Positions 25,164 through 33,380 of a stretch of DNA of 64,000 bases are shown here, one piece after another. The position numbers and the translations under genes are program-made. Source of the DNA: Microvirga terrae (GTDB lineage: Bacteria > Pseudomonadota > Alphaproteobacteria > Rhizobiales > Beijerinckiaceae); assembly GCF_013307435.2 (NCBI RefSeq), contig NZ_CP102845.1, positions 1,054,001-1,118,000 of the forward strand, in the 5' to 3' direction. Each line of letters starts with the position of its first letter. Position 1 is the stretch's first letter. The notes beneath the pieces were generated by a model. The model made no database searches. It was not told the origin of the DNA and saw only the letters and a list, made by a program, of their open reading frames with translations.

Positions 25164-26324
25164 TCAGTGCCGCGGCTGCGGGCGGCCCTCATAAGGCCCG
25201 CGCTGGGTCATGTGCCCCGGTCCGTAGGTGTGCTTGTCGTGACCGTTGCCGGTGCGGCGCATGGCCGGCTGATAACGTGGCGTCGGCCGCTTGGCGCGCT
25301 TCGGACTCCGGCTCGCCGCCAGGGACGGCAGGAACAGGGCCGCGATGCCGGCCGCGACCCCGGCCAGCACGGCCGCCGTTACGAACGGGTGGATCTGCGC
25401 TTCCAGGAGCAGGCTCGTCTTGCGCGGCTCGCCGGGGAGCGACGAGTACATGTCGCCGTCCTCGCGGGCCTGATAGAGGTTGTCGCGCATGGCCGGCCTT
25501 TCGGGATGGTCGGTCGTCTGCGACCCATAGCCCGTCCATTCCATCGCCTTGTCGACGAGGTGAGGCGCGACCTTGCCCATGGCGCCGATGATCCACCCGC
25601 CGAACCCGATGGTGATCTCGCGGCGGTGGTGCTCGGCCGCATACACGATCGCCTTGGCGACGAGATGCGGATCGTAGGCCGGCGGCGGGACGGCGTTGTC
25701 CCGATCGAGATAGTTGCGCGCATGTTCCACATAGGGCGTATCGATCGAGGAGGGCTTGATCAGGGTGACCGCGACCGGCGCGCCCTGGTTCGCCAATTCC
25801 ATTCGCAGCCCGTCCGTGAAACCCTTCACCGCATGCTTGGAGGCCGAGTACTGGGTCTGGAGGATCATGGCCCGCTCGGACAGGACGCTACCCACGTTGA
25901 CGATGGTGCCGCCCTGATGGCGCAGGTGGTCCGCGGCGATCATCGAGCCGTTGACGACGCCCCAGTAATTCACGTCGAAGAGCTGGCGCTGGTCTTCCAT
26001 GGGAATGTCGGTGACGTTGCCGTACAGGGCCACGGCCGCATCGTTCACCCAGGTGTCAAACCCGCCGAAGGTCTCGACGGCGGTGCGCGCCACCCGGTCT
26101 AAATCCTCGCGCTTGCTGACGTCCGCCGCCACGGCAACAGCCCGCGTCGGCCCATGGCTGAGCTCATCGGCGATCTTGCGCAGCGCGTCTTCGTTGCGGG
26201 CGACCAGGACGAGGCCCTTCGCGCCGCGCTCGGCGAACAGATGGGCCGTCGCTAGTCCGATGCCGCTCGATGCGCCGGTGATGACAACGACCTGGTCCCC
26301 GACCGGCTTCTGGCGAACCGCCAT
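25164..26324 (-). CDS. SDR family oxidoreductase with C-terminal membrane helix
   Basis: An NAD(P)-dependent short-chain dehydrogenase. The cofactor loop is TGASSGIGLATAHLFAERGA, the active site is QTQYSASKHAVKGF (Tyr-x3-Lys) with Ser in NVGSVLSERA. The Rossmann domain ends near residue 250. It is followed by an extension with one hydrophobic helix (PFVTAAVLAGVAAGIAALFL) and a basic tail rich in Pro, Arg and Gly. This architecture is recurrent in Rhizobiales SDRs of unknown substrate. The start at 26324 is chosen over 26354 because AAGGAG sits at ideal spacing before it. Probably membrane-attached by the C-terminus. Confidence 0.9.
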   Translation of the reverse strand: MAVRQKPVGDQVVVITGASSGIGLATAHLFAERGAKGLVLVARNEDALRKIADELSHGPTRAVAVAADVSKREDLDRVARTAVETFGGFDTWVNDAAVALYGNVTDIPMEDQRQLFDVNYWGVVNGSMIAADHLRHQGGTIVNVGSVLSERAMILQTQYSASKHAVKGFTDGLRMELANQGAPVAVTLIKPSSIDTPYVEHARNYLDRDNAVPPPAYDPHLVAKAIVYAAEHHRREITIGFGGWIIGAMGKVAPHLVDKAMEWTGYGSQTTDHPERPAMRDNLYQAREDGDMYSSLPGEPRKTSLLLEAQIHPFVTAAVLAGVAAGIAALFLPSLAASRSPKRAKRPTPRYQPAMRRTGNGHDKHTYGPGHMTQRGPYEGRPQPRH

Positions 26325-26489
26325 GGCACTCTCCTTCATATCCTCAAGTTTCATAAACGTGGGTCAACGTGAGGTCGGGAAGCGGGTTCCTACGGCAGCG
26401 CTTGGCGCGAGGAACGTTCAAACGCCTTGAAATCCTTGACGGTCCGGGCCCGAACCGGAACCGGCATTTCAACCCGAGCGTTGCCCTAG

Positions 26490-26598
26490 CGCATCGTGCG
26501 GAAAAGTGGCCCCGGTTATCCGCGCCCAGCGATGCGCCCGTTTAAAGATGAAGCATCGGACGGATCCCAAAAGCGGGTCCACTTTTGGGTCCGATGCC
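26490..26598. repeat. Intergenic palindromic element, family B
   Basis: Two linked hairpin units. The first begins GCATCGTGCGGAAAAGTGG. The second is AGCATCGGACGGATCC and its arm GGTCCACTTTTGGGTCCGA. Orientation is opposite to the copy at 46949. The element sits between the SDR and PRC-barrel genes and would be wrongly included in the longest open frame of the latter. Confidence 0.75.
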
Positions 26599-26625
26599 TT
26601 GGATCTCACACATGAAGGGAGCGCA

Positions 26626-27039
26626 ATGATGCAGACGACGGCACAAAGCAGCGACGTTCGGGAAACCCACAGCCTGATTGCCAGCGACAAGGTCGAAGGA
26701 ACGCCGGTGCGCCGCTCGGACGGCGAGAAGATCGGAACGATCGAGCGCGTGATGATCGAGAAGCGATCCGGCAAGGTCGCCTATGCGGTGATGAGCTTCG
26801 GCGGCTTCATGGGGCTCGGTGAGGAGTACTACACCCTTCCCTGGAGCGTCCTGAAGTACAACACCGAACTCGATGCCTATGAGCTGAACCTCTCCGAGGA
26901 CCAGCTCCGCGGCGCGCCCCGGCGCAGCGCGGAAGGTCATGACGCCTCCTACGACCGGGAATGGGAAGAGCACGTCCACCGCTACTACAACGCCACGCCC
27001 TATTGGGGCGCCAGCGATCCGATGAGCACCGGCCGATAA
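26626..27039 (+). CDS. PRC-barrel domain protein
   Basis: A 137-residue protein starting MMQTTAQSSDVRETHSLIAS. The PRC-barrel runs from about residue 20: VEGTPVRRSDGEKIGTIERV, YAVMSFGGFMGLGEEYYTLP, WSVLKYNTELDAYELNLSED. This beta-barrel is shared with the photosynthetic reaction-centre H subunit and RimM. In rhizobia, stand-alone forms are abundant soluble proteins linked to stress or envelope processes, without defined chemistry. An upstream frame reaches 26506 but covers a family-B repeat; the ATG at 26626 follows AGGGAG. The gene ends in a strong terminator. Confidence 0.9.
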   Translation: MMQTTAQSSDVRETHSLIASDKVEGTPVRRSDGEKIGTIERVMIEKRSGKVAYAVMSFGGFMGLGEEYYTLPWSVLKYNTELDAYELNLSEDQLRGAPRRSAEGHDASYDREWEEHVHRYYNATPYWGASDPMSTGR

Positions 27040-27062
27040 GCAGCCGGTCATTCTCCCAAAGC

Positions 27063-27092
27063 AAAATCGCCCGGCTTTCGCCGGGCGATTTT
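27063..27092. terminator. Terminator after the PRC-barrel gene
   Basis: AAAATCGCCCGGC, loop TTTC, then GCCGGGCGATTTT: a perfect 13-bp stem with T-rich and A-rich ends. It can act on both strands and therefore also for the convergent histone-like gene. Confidence 0.92.
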
Positions 27093-27152
27093 CTATGCGC
27101 AGGAGCCGGGCGACAGGGATGAACCTGTCCCGGCGCCTGCCGCATGGAGGTC

Positions 27153-27815
27153 TTAGCGCTTCCGCGACTTCGAGGGGCTCTTGCGAGCGCTCGAGGAGCG
27201 GGAGCCCGAGGACCGCTTGGCAACCGTGCCGGACTTCTTCGTGGCAGAGGTCCGGCTCGAAGCGGCGGCTGCACGCTTCGGGGTCGACTTGGACGCGCTG
27301 CGCGCCTTCGAAGCCGACTTCACTGCGCTGCGGCTGGAGCTGCGCGAGGCGGACTTGCGGGCCGTCGTCGAACGGGCCGAGGACGAGCGCGAAACGGACT
27401 TCTTGGCGGCCGACTTGGCCGGAGTCTTCTTCGCAGTCGACTTCTTGGCGGTGGTCTTCTTGGCAGCGGTCTTCTTGGCAGTGGTCTTCTTAGCAGCGCT
27501 CTTGGCGGTCGTCTTCTTCGCTGCCGACTTTGCCGATGAACGGGCCGAGGTCTTCGTGGCAGAGGACTTCGCCGTGCTCTTCTTGGCCGTGGTCTTCTTC
27601 GCGCCGGACTTGGCCGACGATTTCGCTGCCGACCGGGAGGTCGACTTCGCGGCCGACTTTTTGGCAGCGGTTTTCTTCGTTCCAGCCTTCTTGGCGGTGC
27701 TGGTCGAGCTGCGGCGTGCGCTGCTGCTCTTCTTCGCGGTCTTCTTGGTGCTGGTCGCACCGGTGTCTCCCGTGAACAGCATCGTCAGCGGGTTTGACTT
27801 AGTGTCTGTCGGCAT
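27153..27815 (-). CDS. Histone-H1-like Lys/Ala-rich repeat protein
   Basis: A 220-residue protein built almost entirely of Lys, Ala, Ser, Thr and Arg. After a short non-repetitive start (MPTDTKSNPLTMLFTGDTGA) it contains many tandem five- to six-residue units of the type KKTTAKKSTAKK, AAKKTTAK, with a central run of them, and a Ser/Arg-rich C-terminal third (SRSSSARSTTARKSASRSSS). It resembles bacterial histone H1-like proteins and AlgP, which bind DNA non-specifically through a disordered basic tail. It probably binds nucleic acid, which is inferred from composition. The start at 27815 follows a purine stretch (GGAGGCGGCT); the open frame to 27962 has an unrelated leader. Confidence 0.8.
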   Translation of the reverse strand: MPTDTKSNPLTMLFTGDTGATSTKKTAKKSSSARRSSTSTAKKAGTKKTAAKKSAAKSTSRSAAKSSAKSGAKKTTAKKSTAKSSATKTSARSSAKSAAKKTTAKSAAKKTTAKKTAAKKTTAKKSTAKKTPAKSAAKKSVSRSSSARSTTARKSASRSSSRSAVKSASKARSASKSTPKRAAAASSRTSATKKSGTVAKRSSGSRSSSARKSPSKSRKR

Positions 27816-28437
27816 AGCCGCCTCCTTCAAGGGCCTTCGCGTGCAACCGTCACGCTTGCAAGGCAACGTCGTTATACCAAGCGGGTTCCGATTATCGAAA
27901 AGTGTTGACAGTAGAACGTGCACTTTTTCTGTGGATATTTTGCGAGGCACGCCTCTCTGCACTTGCAGATCTAAGACTCAATATCGGGTTCAAGATGAGA
28001 CAGTTAGAGATGCTTCCTTAGGCCCCCCGACACATTTCGGAACGCAAGCACGCAATATCGCGCATACATAATTTGCGTTTATATTCAAAGGCTTATTCGA
28101 ATTACAAAGATGATGATTTCGCCATTCAGAGTATTCGGACGTGTTAACGGATGTTAAACATCACGTCACGAATCCTATCCACTTGGAGAGGGTCGAAAGC
28201 GCCTTTTCCGTAGCCTCGAGTCCCCTTCCCGCGTGGCGTAAAAATTTCCGCACGAGCGGCACCAAAAGCGGCAGGAGAGTCGTCAGCCCTGTCGAGAATC
28301 ACACATCGGGATCCTCCGCAGGATCGTCGCTGCGACGGTCCACCGTGGTCTGCTTCAGCCCCGGCCTCATGCGCGTGTTCGTCGCTCGCTCGAATTCCCA
28401 TGGAGGCTTCACGCGGTCGCGGAGGCAGGCTAAGCGA
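27816..28437. other. Long regulatory/intergenic region, partly AT-rich
   Basis: About 620 bases between divergent transcription units. The part 27880-28140 is markedly AT-rich compared with the surroundings and includes a candidate promoter area for the histone-like gene. A 37-codon frame on the minus strand near 28300-28415 (GTG start, KPPWEFERATNTRM) is suggestive of a small protein but lacks a ribosome binding site and was not called. Confidence 0.4.
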
Positions 28438-29331
28438 GTGGATCCTCACATCGGTTGGACCGCCGTGCCCCATCGCAGCATCCTCGCCGTCATTCTCTGG
28501 ATGAGCGGCGCACTCCTCTCCTTCTCCGCAACGGCCATCGCCGTGCGTGCGCTCGCACCCGCGTTCTCGATCTTTGAGATGCTCGCCGTGCGCAACGCCG
28601 CGGGAGTCCTCATCCTGCTCCTGCTCGCATTGCTCCGGCCGGACCTGCGGCCCGGGTTGAAGCCGCGCCGATTTCCGCTGCACCTGGCTCGCAACGTCCT
28701 GCATTTCCTCGGCACCGACGGATGGGCGTTCGGCCTCACGCTCCTGCCGCTCGCGACCGTCTTCGCCCTCGAGTTCACGACGCCCGCCTGGGTCGCCTTG
28801 CTGGCGATCCCGCTGCTCAAGGAGAAGATGACAGGCGGTCGTCTCGTCGCCATCGTGCTCGGTTTCATCGGCATTCTCGTGATCCTCCGTCCCGGGCTGG
28901 AAACCTTGCAGCCGGCCAGTTTCCTCATGCTCGGCGTCGCGTTCAGCTTCGCCCTGGTGGCGATCATGACCAAGCGGCTGACCATGACGGAAAGCACCTT
29001 CTCGATCCTGTTCTTCATGAACCTGCTGCAGCTTCCGATGAACCTCGCGGGCGTGCGCCGGGCCTTCTGGCTTCAGGTCCAGCCCTCGCACGCGCTGGCC
29101 CTCGTGGGCATCTGCGTCGGCGGCCTCCTGGCGCATTACTGCCTGACCAACGCCTACCGGCGGGGCGATGCCACCATGGTGGTCCCGCTGGACTTCATGC
29201 GCATCCCGCTGATCGCCTTCGTCGGCTGGCAGTTCTATGGCGAGCCGCTCGATCCATACGTCTTCCTCGGGAGCGGAATCATCATCCTCGGTCTTCTCTA
29301 TTCCCTACATCGCGAGGCGAAATCCGCATGA
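28438..29331 (+). CDS. DMT/EamA-family transporter
   Basis: A protein of about 297 residues with ten hydrophobic segments, beginning near SILAVILWMSGALLSFSATA and ending YVFLGSGIIILGLLYSLHRE. The two EamA repeats are visible (for example GGRLVAIVLGFIGILVILRP near the end of the first). Members export metabolites or take up small solutes through the inner membrane; the substrate is unknown. The frame is open from 28141, but the first 100 residues lack the character of the family. The GTG at 28438 gives the usual length, with moderate certainty. The stop overlaps the start of the helicase gene (ATGA), so the two are translationally coupled. Confidence 0.85.
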   Translation: MDPHIGWTAVPHRSILAVILWMSGALLSFSATAIAVRALAPAFSIFEMLAVRNAAGVLILLLLALLRPDLRPGLKPRRFPLHLARNVLHFLGTDGWAFGLTLLPLATVFALEFTTPAWVALLAIPLLKEKMTGGRLVAIVLGFIGILVILRPGLETLQPASFLMLGVAFSFALVAIMTKRLTMTESTFSILFFMNLLQLPMNLAGVRRAFWLQVQPSHALALVGICVGGLLAHYCLTNAYRRGDATMVVPLDFMRIPLIAFVGWQFYGEPLDPYVFLGSGIIILGLLYSLHREAKSA

Positions 29332-30419
29332 CCTGGTCGCCGCAACAGGATGCCGCTCTGAAAGCCGTCGCCGACTGGCTGCGCCGCGGCGACCGTCCGG
29401 TGTTCCGTCTCTTCGGCTATGCCGGCACGGGCAAGACGACGCTCGCCAAGCACATCGCCGAGAACGTGGACGGCGAGGTAGCCTTCGGCGCCTATACGGG
29501 CAAGGCGGCTCTGGTGCTGCGCACCAAGGGCTGCACCGACGCCTCGACGATCCATTCGATGATCTACCGCTCGCGGGAGTCGGACGAGAACGGTCCGCAA
29601 TTCGTGCTCAACCGTCAGAGCCCGGCCTCCAAGGCCGACCTCATCATCATCGACGAATGCTCCATGGTCGACGAGGAACTCGGGCGCGATCTCCTGTCGT
29701 TCGGGCAGCCCGTACTCGTCCTGGGCGATCCGGCGCAGTTGCCGCCGGTGAAGGGCGGGGGCTTCTTCACGGACGGCGAGCCCGACGTGATGCTCACGGA
29801 GGTGCACCGGCAGGCCAAGGACAATCCCATCATCCATCTGTCGATGACGGTTCGGGAGGGCGGGCGTCTGGGGCCCGGGACCTACGGCGAAAGCCGCATC
29901 ATCCGCCGCCGCGAGATCGACGCCGCCGCCGTCATGGCGGCCGATCAGGTTCTCGTCGGCCTCAACAAGACCCGGCGCCTGTACAACACGCGCCTGCGCG
30001 AACTGAACGGCTACCGCGATCCCATGCCGGCGGCGGGCGAGAAGCTCGTGTGCCTGCGCAACGACAAGACCAAGGGGCTGCTCAACGGCGGCACCTGGAC
30101 CATCCAGGCTCTGCGCGGCATCCGCAACGACTTCATCCGCATGGACGTGCTGCCCGACGACGACGCCCGTCGCCGATCCGTGGATGTCGCGGTGCACAAG
30201 GCCTTCTTCGAGGGAACCGAAGAAGAGGTGCCGTTCGTCCTGCGCAAGGAATCCGACGAGTTCACCTACGGCTACGCGCTGACCGTGCACAAGGCGCAGG
30301 GCTCGCAATGGGACGACCTCGTTCTCTTCGACGAGTCCTACGCATTTCGCGAGCATCGCAGCCGATGGCTCTACACGGCCCTGACCCGCGCGGCCGAGAA
30401 GGTCACCGTCGTGATCTGA
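29328..30419 (+). CDS. RecD-like ATP-dependent DNA helicase (SF1B type)
   Basis: A 363-residue helicase. Motif I is [20 protein letters not shown], motif [16 protein letters not shown], motif [16 protein letters not shown], and motif IV starts [12 protein letters not shown]. The C-terminal UvrD-like part has [20 protein letters not shown] and [15 protein letters not shown] (motifs V and VI). This is the compact RecD/Pif1-like form without RecBC partners and without the long N-terminal region of RecD2, found in many alphaproteobacteria. It is probably a 5'-3' helicase in DNA repair or recombination. It overlaps the upstream transporter by four bases. Confidence 0.92.
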   Translation: MTWSPQQDAALKAVADWLRRGDRPVFRLFGYAGTGKTTLAKHIAENVDGEVAFGAYTGKAALVLRTKGCTDASTIHSMIYRSRESDENGPQFVLNRQSPASKADLIIIDECSMVDEELGRDLLSFGQPVLVLGDPAQLPPVKGGGFFTDGEPDVMLTEVHRQAKDNPIIHLSMTVREGGRLGPGTYGESRIIRRREIDAAAVMAADQVLVGLNKTRRLYNTRLRELNGYRDPMPAAGEKLVCLRNDKTKGLLNGGTWTIQALRGIRNDFIRMDVLPDDDARRRSVDVAVHKAFFEGTEEEVPFVLRKESDEFTYGYALTVHKAQGSQWDDLVLFDESYAFREHRSRWLYTALTRAAEKVTVVI

Positions 30420-30495
30420 GCCCTGGCAACCGGAACCGGATCAAGCTTGGGCGCTTAATCCCTGTAGCTCGGCCATAAGCGACAAGGATACGCAC

Positions 30496-30669
30496 ATGCT
30501 GAAATGGGCTCTGATCTTTCTGGTAGTTTCCCTTGTGGCGGGCGCCCTGGGGTTCACCGGCGTCGCCTCCGGGGCCAAGACGATCGCCAAGGTCCTGTTC
30601 GGCCTGTTTCTCCTCGCGTTCATCCTCCTGATCCTCCTCGCCTGGGGCGCAGGCGAGCTGATCTTCTGA
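30496..30669 (+). CDS. DUF1328 family small membrane protein (YtjA-like, 57 aa)
   Basis: A short gene of 57 residues: [20 protein letters not shown], then [20 protein letters not shown] and a final hydrophobic segment. The two membrane helices joined by [21 protein letters not shown] loop are the signature of DUF1328. The ATG follows AAGGATA. Such proteins are widespread in proteobacteria and often stress-induced; mechanism unknown. It stands alone, 76 bases after the helicase gene. Confidence 0.9.
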   Translation: MLKWALIFLVVSLVAGALGFTGVASGAKTIAKVLFGLFLLAFILLILLAWGAGELIF

Positions 30670-30893
30670 CGGTCCTTTTCCGCGACGCCGGACGGTTTGG
30701 TGCAGCTGGCCGCGAGCTTCGTCTCCGGGCCAGCTCACGCATGCGCTGGATGCATGAAGTCCCTGCTTCGAACCCTCTCCCATCTTCCGCCCGGCTCGCT
30801 ATAGGGGCGTCTCAACTATTCGTTTGAGTGCGTCGCGTTGAAACTTTCGGTCTCATGTGCGCCTTGAAGCGGAAACGAATGAAAGGGACGCCC

Positions 30894-31982
30894 ATGAAAC
30901 GTCGTGCATTCCTCCAGGCTGCCACCCTCGGCACCGCCGCAGGAGCCGTTGCCAAGCCGGCCATCGCCCAATCGAACCCGGAGGTTCGCTGGCGCCTGAC
31001 CTCGGCCTTCCCGAAATCCCTCGATACGCTGTATGGTGGCGGCGAGACCTTCGCTAAGCTCGTCGCGGAAGCGACCGACGGCAAGTTCCAGATTCAGACC
31101 TTCGCACCCGGCGAGATCGTCGGCGCGCCTCAGGCGCTCGACGCCATCGGCGGTGGAACGGTCGAGATGGGCCATACCTGCTCGTACTATTACGTGGGCA
31201 AGGACCCGACCTTCGCCATCGGCACCTCGCTGCCCTTCGGCCTCAACTCCCGCCAGATGAACGCCTGGCTCTATCAGGGCAACGGCAATACCCTGCTCAA
31301 CGAGTTCTATGCCAAGCACAACGTCTACGCTCTGCCCGGGGGCAATACCGGCGTGCAGATGGGCGGCTGGTTCCGCAAGGAGATCAAGACCGTCCAGGAT
31401 CTCCAGGGTCTCAAGATGCGCATCGCCGGCTTGGCCGGCCAGATCATGGGCAAGCTCGGCGTGGTGCCCCAGCAGATCGCCGGCGGCGATCTCTATCCGT
31501 CGCTGGAGCGCGGCACCATCGATGCCGCCGAATGGGTGGCGCCCTACGACGACGAGAAGCTCGGTCTCAACAAGGTCGCGCCGTACTACTACTATCCGGG
31601 CTTCTGGGAAGGCGGCCCTGCCATCCACTTCTACGTCAATTTGCAGAAGTGGAACGAGCTGCCCAAGTCCTACCAGGCGGCCGTCCAGGCCGCCGCAGGC
31701 TACGTGAACGTCGACACGCAAGCCAAGTACGACGCCCGCAACCCGGCCGCCCTGCGCAGCCTGGTCGGCAACGGCGCACAGCTGCGCCCGTTCTCGCAGG
31801 AGATCATGGACGCGGCCTACAAGGCGGCCAACGAGGTCTATGACGAGATCTCGGCCAAGAATGCCGACTTCAAGAAGATCTACGACAGCTACAAGGCGTT
31901 CCGCGGCGAAGAATATCTCTGGTTCCAGGTGGCGGAATACGCCTACGACACCTTCATGATCCGCGCCCGCGCCCGCGGCTGA
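30894..31982 (+). CDS. TRAP transporter substrate-binding protein, DctP family (orphan)
   Basis: A 362-residue periplasmic binding protein. The N-terminus MKRRAFLQAATLGTAAGAVA with a twin Arg and AxA cleavage (KPAIAQ) is a Tat signal, typical for TakP-like members. Ligand-site elements include the Arg in GLKMRIAGLAGQIMGKLGVV (carboxylate binding) and APYDDEKLGLNKVAPYYYYP. Relatives bind 2-oxoacids or other monocarboxylates for DctQM permeases. No dctQ or dctM gene is within the window, so the permease must be encoded elsewhere. The frame reaches 30828, but the ATG at 30894 with AAGGGA upstream begins the signal peptide. Confidence 0.93.
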   Translation: MKRRAFLQAATLGTAAGAVAKPAIAQSNPEVRWRLTSAFPKSLDTLYGGGETFAKLVAEATDGKFQIQTFAPGEIVGAPQALDAIGGGTVEMGHTCSYYYVGKDPTFAIGTSLPFGLNSRQMNAWLYQGNGNTLLNEFYAKHNVYALPGGNTGVQMGGWFRKEIKTVQDLQGLKMRIAGLAGQIMGKLGVVPQQIAGGDLYPSLERGTIDAAEWVAPYDDEKLGLNKVAPYYYYPGFWEGGPAIHFYVNLQKWNELPKSYQAAVQAAAGYVNVDTQAKYDARNPAALRSLVGNGAQLRPFSQEIMDAAYKAANEVYDEISAKNADFKKIYDSYKAFRGEEYLWFQVAEYAYDTFMIRARARG

Positions 31983-31994
31983 TCACGGACGAGG

Positions 31995-32023
31995 AGGGCG
32001 GGCCCTGAGCCCGCCTTTCTCTT
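31995..32023 (+). terminator. Rho-independent terminator after the DctP-type gene
   Basis: GGCGGGC, loop CCTGA, GCCCGCC followed by TTTCTCTT. The stem starts 15 bases after the stop codon. Confidence 0.88.
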
Positions 32024-32180
32024 GAATCCGCTGCCAGCACGCCGTCTCCTCCGAGGTCTGCCGGCCCGGACCGGGAAGAGATCCGCCCGGTATCCCGCGC
32101 GGAAGCGTCGCTGTGGACAGGCAACCGTTGCGCTTCGGATGCGTTGCTATGGTTGTGAGGGTCCGCTACGGCTGGAGGCC

Positions 32181-32804
32181 ATGGTGCGCAGCGTAGACGA
32201 TTGGAGAGCATGGGCCCGCGGGGCTGTCATTCTGGCAGGATGGGCCATGGCTTCCGTGGCCCAGGCCGCCAATGATCCGCTCGATCCGGCCCCCATGAGC
32301 GAACCCGTCCAGGTGCGGTTCGATCCGGCTGCTCGCCAGACGACGGTCTCCGGCCGGGCAGCGTCGGATCTCTGCTTCTTCCTCTCTCTGCCGGATGAAT
32401 GGCGCAGGACCGAAACCGTGATTAAGGCTGTGTCCTCCGACGAGGAGCTTTCCGTGGGACTTCGGTCCGCCCAAGACCTGCGCGACATGCCGCAGCCCGA
32501 TCTTGCCAGTCGCGATGCCGCCGCCCTGCAGCAGGATTATGAGGAGCTTCTCGGACGCCCGGCGCAGTCGGTTTCGTTGTCATCCGATGCCGGCGCGACG
32601 CGGTGGTCCGCCACCTGGATCGATCCGAATCTGCCGACCGCCTCCCATGCCCTGACGGTCGAGACCCTGATCGTTCCGCTGGCGGGCAAGTGGGTGCTCG
32701 AGCTCTCCCTGTCGGGCATCGAGACCCGCTCGGCCTACAATGCACTCGCACAGCATCTGCTGGCGCGGTTGAAGGTGCAGAGCGGACCCGCATGTCAGGG
32801 CTGA
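32181..32804 (+). CDS. Secreted hypothetical protein, 207 aa
   Basis: The N-terminus (MVRSVDDWRAWARGAVILAG then WAMASVAQAAND) is a signal peptide with cleavage near AQA. The mature protein of about 180 residues has a beta-rich pattern (VQVRFDPAARQTTVSGRAAS; WSATWIDPNLPTASHALTVE) and two Cys residues (LCFF near residue 70 and the last residues ACQG). No domain recognised. The open frame begins at 32022, but the start at 32181 (or GTG at 32184) follows GGAGG and gives the signal peptide. It is a monocistronic gene placed between two terminators or spacers. Confidence 0.75.
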   Translation: MVRSVDDWRAWARGAVILAGWAMASVAQAANDPLDPAPMSEPVQVRFDPAARQTTVSGRAASDLCFFLSLPDEWRRTETVIKAVSSDEELSVGLRSAQDLRDMPQPDLASRDAAALQQDYEELLGRPAQSVSLSSDAGATRWSATWIDPNLPTASHALTVETLIVPLAGKWVLELSLSGIETRSAYNALAQHLLARLKVQSGPACQG

Positions 32805-32888
32805 TCTGACGCGCCAGGGATGCGCCATCCTCCAGCCTTGAGACAGAATGGCCTGCGCAAGCCCCGCCCTCCATCGTCAGGAAACGTC

Positions 32889-33314
32889 ATGGACGTGATC
32901 ATCTACCACAATCCCCAATGCGGGACCTCCCGCAACACCCTGGGGCTGATCCGAAACGCCGGGATCGAGCCGCACATCGTCGAGTATGTGAAGACGCCCC
33001 CGACGCGTCTGCTCCTTCGTCAGCTGATCGAGCGCATGGGTGTGAGCGTCCGCGACGTGATCCGCCGGAAGGGCACGCCCTACGAGGAGCTCGGCCTCGG
33101 AGATCCTTCTCTGAGCGACGATGATCTGCTCGACGCCATGATGGCGCATCCGATCCTGATCGAACGCCCGATCGTCGTCACGCCCATGGGGGTGAGGCTC
33201 TGCCGCCCGTCCGAGACGGTGCTCGACATCCTGCCGCCACCGCAGGGCGAATTCGTCAAGGAAGACGGCGAGCCGGTGGTCGATGCCTCCGGGCGCCGCG
33301 TCGGCCTGGCGTAG
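32889..33314 (+). CDS. arsC: Arsenate reductase, glutaredoxin type
   Basis: A 141-residue ArsC/Spx-fold protein. The catalytic Cys is residue 11 in YHNPQCGTSRNTLGLIRNAG, and the Arg cluster of the active site appears in HPILIERPIVVTPMGVRLCR. It reduces arsenate to arsenite with glutathione and glutaredoxin. No arsR, arsB or acr3 gene is near, so it is an isolated copy and may act in general thiol metabolism. The C-terminal extension (DILPPPQGEFVKEDGEPVVD) is typical for the alphaproteobacterial form. The ATG at 32889 fits the family start better than 32820. Confidence 0.93.
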   Translation: MDVIIYHNPQCGTSRNTLGLIRNAGIEPHIVEYVKTPPTRLLLRQLIERMGVSVRDVIRRKGTPYEELGLGDPSLSDDDLLDAMMAHPILIERPIVVTPMGVRLCRPSETVLDILPPPQGEFVKEDGEPVVDASGRRVGLA

Positions 33315-33380
33315 GCGGAGGGAACAAGGCGCCGCTTCCTCCGGTTCAGGGACAGGTCCGCTTAGAGGAAAGGCAGTATC

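Noticed and set aside
24089..25591. 500-residue plus-strand frame over mepA and the SDR gene
   Set aside because: It runs antisense to two genes with complete catalytic motifs; its own sequence has shadow-like composition.
26485..26600. Possible CRISPR-like or short tandem repeat
   Set aside because: The repeated pieces are hairpin arms of a dispersed intergenic element, not regularly spaced direct repeats.
27320..27760. Arg/Pro-rich 146-residue frame inside the histone-like gene
   Set aside because: Same strand, shifted frame of a repetitive gene; a by-product of the repeats.
27181..28071. 296-residue plus-strand frame opposite the histone-like gene
   Set aside because: It is the complement of Lys/Ala repeats (giving FFAVDFLAVVF-like runs). 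Alternatively it could be a hydrophobic protein, but the minus-strand product has a sensible start, ribosome binding site and known family type.
28300..28415. 37-codon minus-strand frame with GTG start (KPPWEFERATNTRM)
   Set aside because: Protein-like but without a ribosome binding site and overlapping the open 5' part of the transporter frame; too weak to call.
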